Shown one piece after another: positions 60,752-64,000 of a stretch of DNA of 64,000 bases. The translations under genes and the position numbers were made by a program. Below the pieces are notes generated by a model that was given only the letters and a program-made list of their open reading frames with translations, had not been told where the DNA came from and made no database searches. How positions within the stretch are numbered: position 1 is the first letter of the stretch; each line of letters starts with the position of its first letter. This DNA is from Microvirga guangxiensis (GTDB lineage: Bacteria > Pseudomonadota > Alphaproteobacteria > Rhizobiales > Beijerinckiaceae): the NCBI RefSeq assembly GCF_900102135.1, contig NZ_FMVJ01000003.1, forward strand, positions 496,001-560,000, given 5' to 3'.

Positions 60752-61376
60752 TGGAGGTTACGATGTTGGATACAGAGCAGTATCCTGCTTTTGGGGAACA
60801 GAGCCATCTTCGCTCGTAAAATTGTTTCTCTCCGATATTAGGCCCAGCGGAACAGGCCGAGTGCTTGATTTAGGGTGTGGAGAGGGGAAGAACGCTGCTG
60901 CATTCGCAGAGGCAGGGTATTTGGTTGATGCAATAGACTGTTCGTCTGCTGCCATTGAGAACGGGCGCAAGCAGTTTCCCATTCAGCGCGTTAACTGGAC
61001 CGTCGGCGATGTTTTGAGTTACTCATCTCCTGACGACAGTTATGACATCGTTGTCGCTTATGGGCTGGCGCACTGCCTTTCAGATGCAGAGGAAGTTGAA
61101 CACCTTGTCAAGTTGATGAGGCGCCTGACCAAACCATCTGGGTACAACATTCTATGTACGTTCAACGACAGGTCTCATGACCTGTCGGCACATCCCGGCT
61201 TCGCTCCCCTTCTCCTTCCGCATTCGTTCTTTACGATGCTCTATCAAGATTGGACCCGAATTACGTCCACCGACGATACCATTCATGAAACGCACCCTCA
61301 CAACGGAATTCCCCACCACCACTCTGTAACTCGGATCCTTGCGAAGAAGCCCAATGCCACACCTCTGTCCACCTGA
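60744..61376 (+). CDS. Small SAM-dependent methyltransferase (TehB/UbiE-like)
   Basis: 210-residue class I methyltransferase. Motif I VLDLGCGEGKNAAAFAEAG (about residue 40), motif II VDAIDCSSAAIENGRKQ, and YDIVVAYGLAHCL (about 105) as motif IV; no DNA-methylase NPPY motif. It resembles small-molecule methyltransferases of the TehB type. AGGAG six bases before the ATG at 60744 decides this start over one eight codons upstream. It overlaps the Nudix-kinase gene by 8 bp and the SIR2 gene by 23 bp. In context it could methylate a nucleotide made by the upstream enzyme. Confidence 0.8.
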   Translation: MRDGGYDVGYRAVSCFWGTEPSSLVKLFLSDIRPSGTGRVLDLGCGEGKNAAAFAEAGYLVDAIDCSSAAIENGRKQFPIQRVNWTVGDVLSYSSPDDSYDIVVAYGLAHCLSDAEEVEHLVKLMRRLTKPSGYNILCTFNDRSHDLSAHPGFAPLLLPHSFFTMLYQDWTRITSTDDTIHETHPHNGIPHHHSVTRILAKKPNATPLST

Positions 61377-62190
61377 GCTAAAGCAGTTATATCGCCAAGG
61401 TCGAGTTCTTCCTTTCGTTGGCGCGGGAGCATCCATTGCTGTGTCATGGGATCACGGCGGCAGCAAGCGAACTGGACCTTCATGGTCCGAAATTGTTGAG
61501 CAAGCCTGTAAGATGCTGGGATACGAGGATCCGGAACTGCTGAGAATGCGGGGAAACGATCTGCAAATCCTCGAATATTTCAAGATCAAAAAGGGCAACC
61601 TTGCGCCTTTAACGAATTGGCTTGTGCGCCTCATGGAAGCTGATGATCATGCCATTCGGCAGTCAAGGCTTCATAGTGCGTTAGCGGCTCTGGATCGCTG
61701 TAAAATTTTCTACACGACCAACTATGACGATTTTCTAGAGCGTGCACTAACACTCGCTGGTAGGCAGGCGCAGCCGATCACAGCTGAGCGTGACATGGGA
61801 TTTGGAAGCGATGCTGTGCAGGTTGTAAAATTTCATGGCGATTTCAACAGTCCGGAGAATATGGTCGTTTCCGAGGCCCATTATTACGACCGTATGCGCC
61901 TTGATGGCCCAATGGATCTGAAGCTTCGATCAGACTTGCTCGGTCGTGCTGTGGTATTCATCGGCTACAGTTTCCGTGACACGAACATCGCCTATCTGTT
62001 CCGGACCGTTAACGCGATGTTCAGTATGCTTCCTAACAGCTTCTCAGGAAAGCGGGCGTACATCGTCTTTCACAACCCATCTGATTTTGAGTTCAGCCTG
62101 TTCAATCAGCGGAATATCCAAATCATTCCGACATTCGGGAATGACAGGTCAACGGCTACTTCCGAGATCCTTGAGGACATGGCGTCATGA
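61354..62190 (+). CDS. SIR2-domain protein (putative NAD+-consuming effector, KomC-like)
   Basis: 278 residues forming a SIR2_2-type Rossmann fold. The NAD site is FVGAGAS (residues 21-27), the catalytic core FYTTNYDDFLER (N123, D125) and KFHGDF with H161, followed by GRAVVFIGYSFRDTNIAYLFR. No zinc-finger Cys cluster of deacetylase sirtuins is visible, which matches defence SIR2 proteins that hydrolyse NAD+. Coupled to the following Ham1-like gene by a four-base overlap. In the Kongming system an equivalent SIR2 protein (KomC) complexes with a Ham1-like protein (KomB) and depletes NAD+ when a modified nucleotide is bound; that role is inferred here. Confidence 0.85.
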   Translation: MPHLCPPELKQLYRQGRVLPFVGAGASIAVSWDHGGSKRTGPSWSEIVEQACKMLGYEDPELLRMRGNDLQILEYFKIKKGNLAPLTNWLVRLMEADDHAIRQSRLHSALAALDRCKIFYTTNYDDFLERALTLAGRQAQPITAERDMGFGSDAVQVVKFHGDFNSPENMVVSEAHYYDRMRLDGPMDLKLRSDLLGRAVVFIGYSFRDTNIAYLFRTVNAMFSMLPNSFSGKRAYIVFHNPSDFEFSLFNQRNIQIIPTFGNDRSTATSEILEDMAS

Positions 62191-62840
62191 CAAAGATCCT
62201 GATAACGTACGCGTCATCAAGCAGATTCAAGAAGCAGGAGGTAGAAGTCCTGCTGGAAAGCGGCACGTTTCCTGACTCAAGCGGGCGTGAAAGGAAAATT
62301 GGGGATCACTTCCGGTTTGATTTTTCGGGAATTCGAACCGACGAACCTCTCGAAATCGATCTAATTGAGATGGTCAAACATAAAGCACGGTCGGCTTACC
62401 GTTCCCTACTGATGCCCTGTATTGTCGAACATGCTGGGCTCATCCTCGGCGCAAATTATGAACAAGGTTTTCCAGGCGGGTTGACGCAACCGATGTGGGA
62501 CGCGCTTGGAGCTGAGGAGTTCCTGAGGCGAACAGCTTCAGTCGGAGAGCCCGTGGTTGCTCGCGCAGTGATAGGCTACTGTGACGGCATGTCAGTACGA
62601 ACCTTCGTGGGCGAGACAAAAGGAACCGTAGCTGATGCGCCGCGTGGCGACAGAGACTTCTACTGGGACACAATCTTCTGTCCGGATGAGATTCAGCCTG
62701 GGACGTATGCAGAAATTGCCGGAGATCCGGAGCGCGGTATTCGCGTGAAAATGACCATCTCGCAGTCCTATCGTGCGATGCGGCAGTTTCTCTGCATGAG
62801 GTTCTCTCAGGAGGAAACCGGTCTGTTCGCGGCAGAGTAG
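62187..62840 (+). CDS. Ham1/ITPase-fold protein with altered catalytic residues (KomB-like)
   Basis: 217 residues with the non-canonical purine NTP pyrophosphatase fold. Family landmarks: an N-terminal ILITYASSSRFKKQEVEVL, the IVEHAGLILGANYEQGFPGG segment (aligning with VEDTCL...GGLPG of ITPA), FYWDTIFCPDE (FxWDPxFxPD) and TYAEIAGD. Two positions normally needed for catalysis are changed: the second acidic residue of the (E/D)D pair is His82, and the SHR base-recognition motif near the C-terminus reads SYR. This points to a nucleotide-binding sensor rather than an active enzyme. ATGA overlap with the SIR2 gene; last gene of the operon. Confidence 0.8.
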   Translation: MTKILITYASSSRFKKQEVEVLLESGTFPDSSGRERKIGDHFRFDFSGIRTDEPLEIDLIEMVKHKARSAYRSLLMPCIVEHAGLILGANYEQGFPGGLTQPMWDALGAEEFLRRTASVGEPVVARAVIGYCDGMSVRTFVGETKGTVADAPRGDRDFYWDTIFCPDEIQPGTYAEIAGDPERGIRVKMTISQSYRAMRQFLCMRFSQEETGLFAAE

Positions 62841-63133
62841 GTTTATTGCTAGGAGCTTCGCGTACGCTAGAGAGGGTTAATCAAAGGATTGCTCACTTGA
62901 GTAGCGCGGATTCGGTCCGGATAGTTTGCGGAAAATTCGAAAGCCGATCTTCAATTCCCGCCATCTAAGATTCCCACTCTAGGGTAGGGCGCAGGAAAAT
63001 GACGAACCATTTTGGTTCTGGCAATGGTTTGCACCGCCTGATAAGTATAACTATGTGAAACTGCGCTGGCTGTTCGAAGTGCAGACGGTAGGCAATCGAC
63101 AGCTTTCGTTAACTCCGTCACTATTCAATCGAG
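62841..63133. other. Non-coding stretch after the operon
   Basis: About 290 bp of A/T-richer DNA with no convincing open frame, repeat or RNA gene. No clear intrinsic terminator for the upstream operon was found. Confidence 0.4.
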
Positions 63134-63349
63134 TTAGATCTGAATGCTGTCGTAAATGATTGACGCCCCAGGGTTCATTCGGATGCCCCAAACGGTGTAC
63201 TCAATCAAAAAAATTGCAGCTTCCTTCACGTCAGAAAATTCGCGAGCTGTTGATACTTCGTTGCTCGATGGGGGAAAGCATTTGAATGTCGCTCCACCTA
63301 CTTAATGCGCCTCACGCTCAATACCGTTAGTTATTGCCCATATCCTCAT
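63134..63349 (-). pseudogene. Small gene interrupted by a stop at codon 16
   Basis: GAGGAG four bases before an ATG opens a 72-codon frame, MRIWAITNGIEREAH-stop-VGGATFKCFPPSSNEV..., continuing in the same frame past the TAA (63302-63304) to a natural stop at 63134. The second part (TAREFSDVKEAAIFLIEY, TVWGIRMNPGASIIYDSI) reads like an intact small soluble protein of unknown family. The single nonsense codon suggests a recent pseudogene or a sequencing error. Too short for standard ORF calling. Confidence 0.4.
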
Positions 63350-63486
63350 GTTGCTCCTCGATGAAAGTCCGTCTCACCGTGCAAGCCATATTGGAATATC
63401 CATAAAGGAAATCTGAAGCATGGGGCTGGTTAGATTACCGTCCCATGCATTCCGGCAGATTTCATCTTTTGTCGGGATCCGCACCG

Positions 63487-64000
63487 TTAGATGCGATCCA
63501 TCAACGATGCGCCTGGACGCCGATCACAAAAAGTAATCTCGTCGAGAGGCCATCCCTTCAGACCAGTGCCATCGTTAAGTGGGGCATCCCCTGGCAGCTT
63601 TGAAAAATGCCTCCATAGAGAATTTGCGACGATATCCGCAGCGAAGATCAATGGATCAGCTTTACCAACTACAACGATGTCCCCAACGTATGACACATCT
63701 AGTCTGAAGCCAGCGTTCGCATTTATTGAGATCGTCGCTGTTTCATTTGTTCTTGTAACGAGATTTCTTGCGATGACCTCTGTCGTGCGGCTTGATATGT
63801 TTTTCGTTCGCTCCAGGAGTTCCTCGTACCGCTTTGCGACAGGGGCGTCGATTTGATCGAAGTATAAGTCCGTTTTCTGAAACCCGGCGTCCTCAACAAA
63901 TAAATCCAGTATGAGTGCGAGATCGATCAGGACCTGATCTTCTACCTGATCGTCACTTGGTCTGTTTGCCCCGGGAATGGCATACATACGAGGCCCGTGG
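63487..64000 (-). CDS. DUF3800-like protein (partial at window end)
   Basis: The leftward frame is open to the window edge; an internal ATG at 63987 would give 166 residues. The visible part has a helix followed by TDLYFDQIDAPVAKRYEELLERTKN and later DIVVVGKADPLIFAADIVANSLWRHF, resembling the C-terminal half of DUF3800 (RNase H-like fold) proteins, where a D-x-x...-LADLIAN motif ends the domain. The expected N-terminal YxDESG motif would lie beyond the window. This identification is tentative. The protein's mobile or defence-related neighbourhood is typical of that family. Confidence 0.45.
   Translation of the reverse strand, partial: HGPRMYAIPGANRPSDDQVEDQVLIDLALILDLFVEDAGFQKTDLYFDQIDAPVAKRYEELLERTKNISSRTTEVIARNLVTRTNETATISINANAGFRLDVSYVGDIVVVGKADPLIFAADIVANSLWRHFSKLPGDAPLNDGTGLKGWPLDEITFCDRRPGASLMDRI

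Noticed and set aside
58946-62840. Idea that this is simply a complete Kongming system
   Set aside because: No adenosine-deaminase-like KomA is encoded in or near the operon; the first genes are of different families.
1-64000. CRISPR array
   Set aside because: No evenly spaced direct repeats of 24-40 bp with unique spacers were seen; the repeat array at 29.4-29.7 kb has short palindromic units with short gaps and no cas genes nearby.

Overview
The window looks like a high-GC alphaproteobacterial chromosome, most likely Hyphomicrobiales (Microvirga/Bosea/Methylobacterium-like). This is inferred from gene content and protein style; nothing in the window fixes the genus. It has two halves: a metabolic core (1-27.7 kb) and an accessory region rich in mobile-element debris and defence genes (27.9-64 kb).

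Core half. 1-3.4 kb is the end of a branched-chain amino-acid-type ABC importer (livM partial, livG, livF, substrate-binding protein). 3.6-11.3 kb holds a divergent GntR/FCD regulator, a NitT/TauT/SsuABC-type importer, a ThDP enzyme resembling sulfoacetaldehyde acetyltransferase, a GMC oxidoreductase and a carboxymuconolactone-decarboxylase-fold protein. A YeiH-type exporter and an AbrB-type membrane protein follow, so uptake and breakdown of an organic acid or sulfonate is plausible. A perfect 16-bp-arm palindrome lies in front of the importer. 14.3-23.8 kb carries a mercuric-reductase-like flavoprotein, an FdhF/YdeP molybdoenzyme and a terminal-oxidase cluster (CtaG, CopD-like, DUF2231, subunit II, fused subunits I-III). 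Its subunit II has lost almost all CuA ligands. 24-27.7 kb has an amidase, a polysaccharide-deacetylase-fold hydrolase, a small protein and a CobW-family GTPase.

Accessory half. 27.9-36.1 kb is integrative-element-like: an HTH/coiled-coil protein, an intergenic array of GGAAA(N)CGTTTC repeats, a DUF3987 primase/helicase-like protein, an FtsH-like AAA protease, a GIY-YIG-like protein, and relics of an IS3 transposase and of ardC. No integrase is visible. 36.1-46.8 kb is a large three-gene candidate defence module: a RecD-like helicase with a C-terminal nuclease-like domain, divergent from a HEPN(Swt1)-SNF2 helicase fusion that is translationally coupled to an Hsp90/sacsin-type ATPase. 47-51.3 kb has small orphan genes and a methyltransferase convergent with a phospholipase-D-family nuclease. 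51.6-58.1 kb is a complete type I restriction-modification operon (hsdM, hsdS, hsdR), followed by tRNA-Ser(CGA).

The most interesting locus is 58.9-62.8 kb, a tightly overlapping operon: small ORF, HARE-HTH/Nudix/P-loop-kinase fusion, SAM methyltransferase, SIR2-domain protein and Ham1 (ITPase)-like protein. The SIR2+Ham1 pair matches the effector/sensor pair of the Kongming (KomB/KomC) nucleotide-signalling defence system. The deaminase that makes the signal there is absent and is replaced by a Nudix-kinase fusion plus a methyltransferase. It may be an undescribed nucleotide-signal immune system using a different modified nucleotide.
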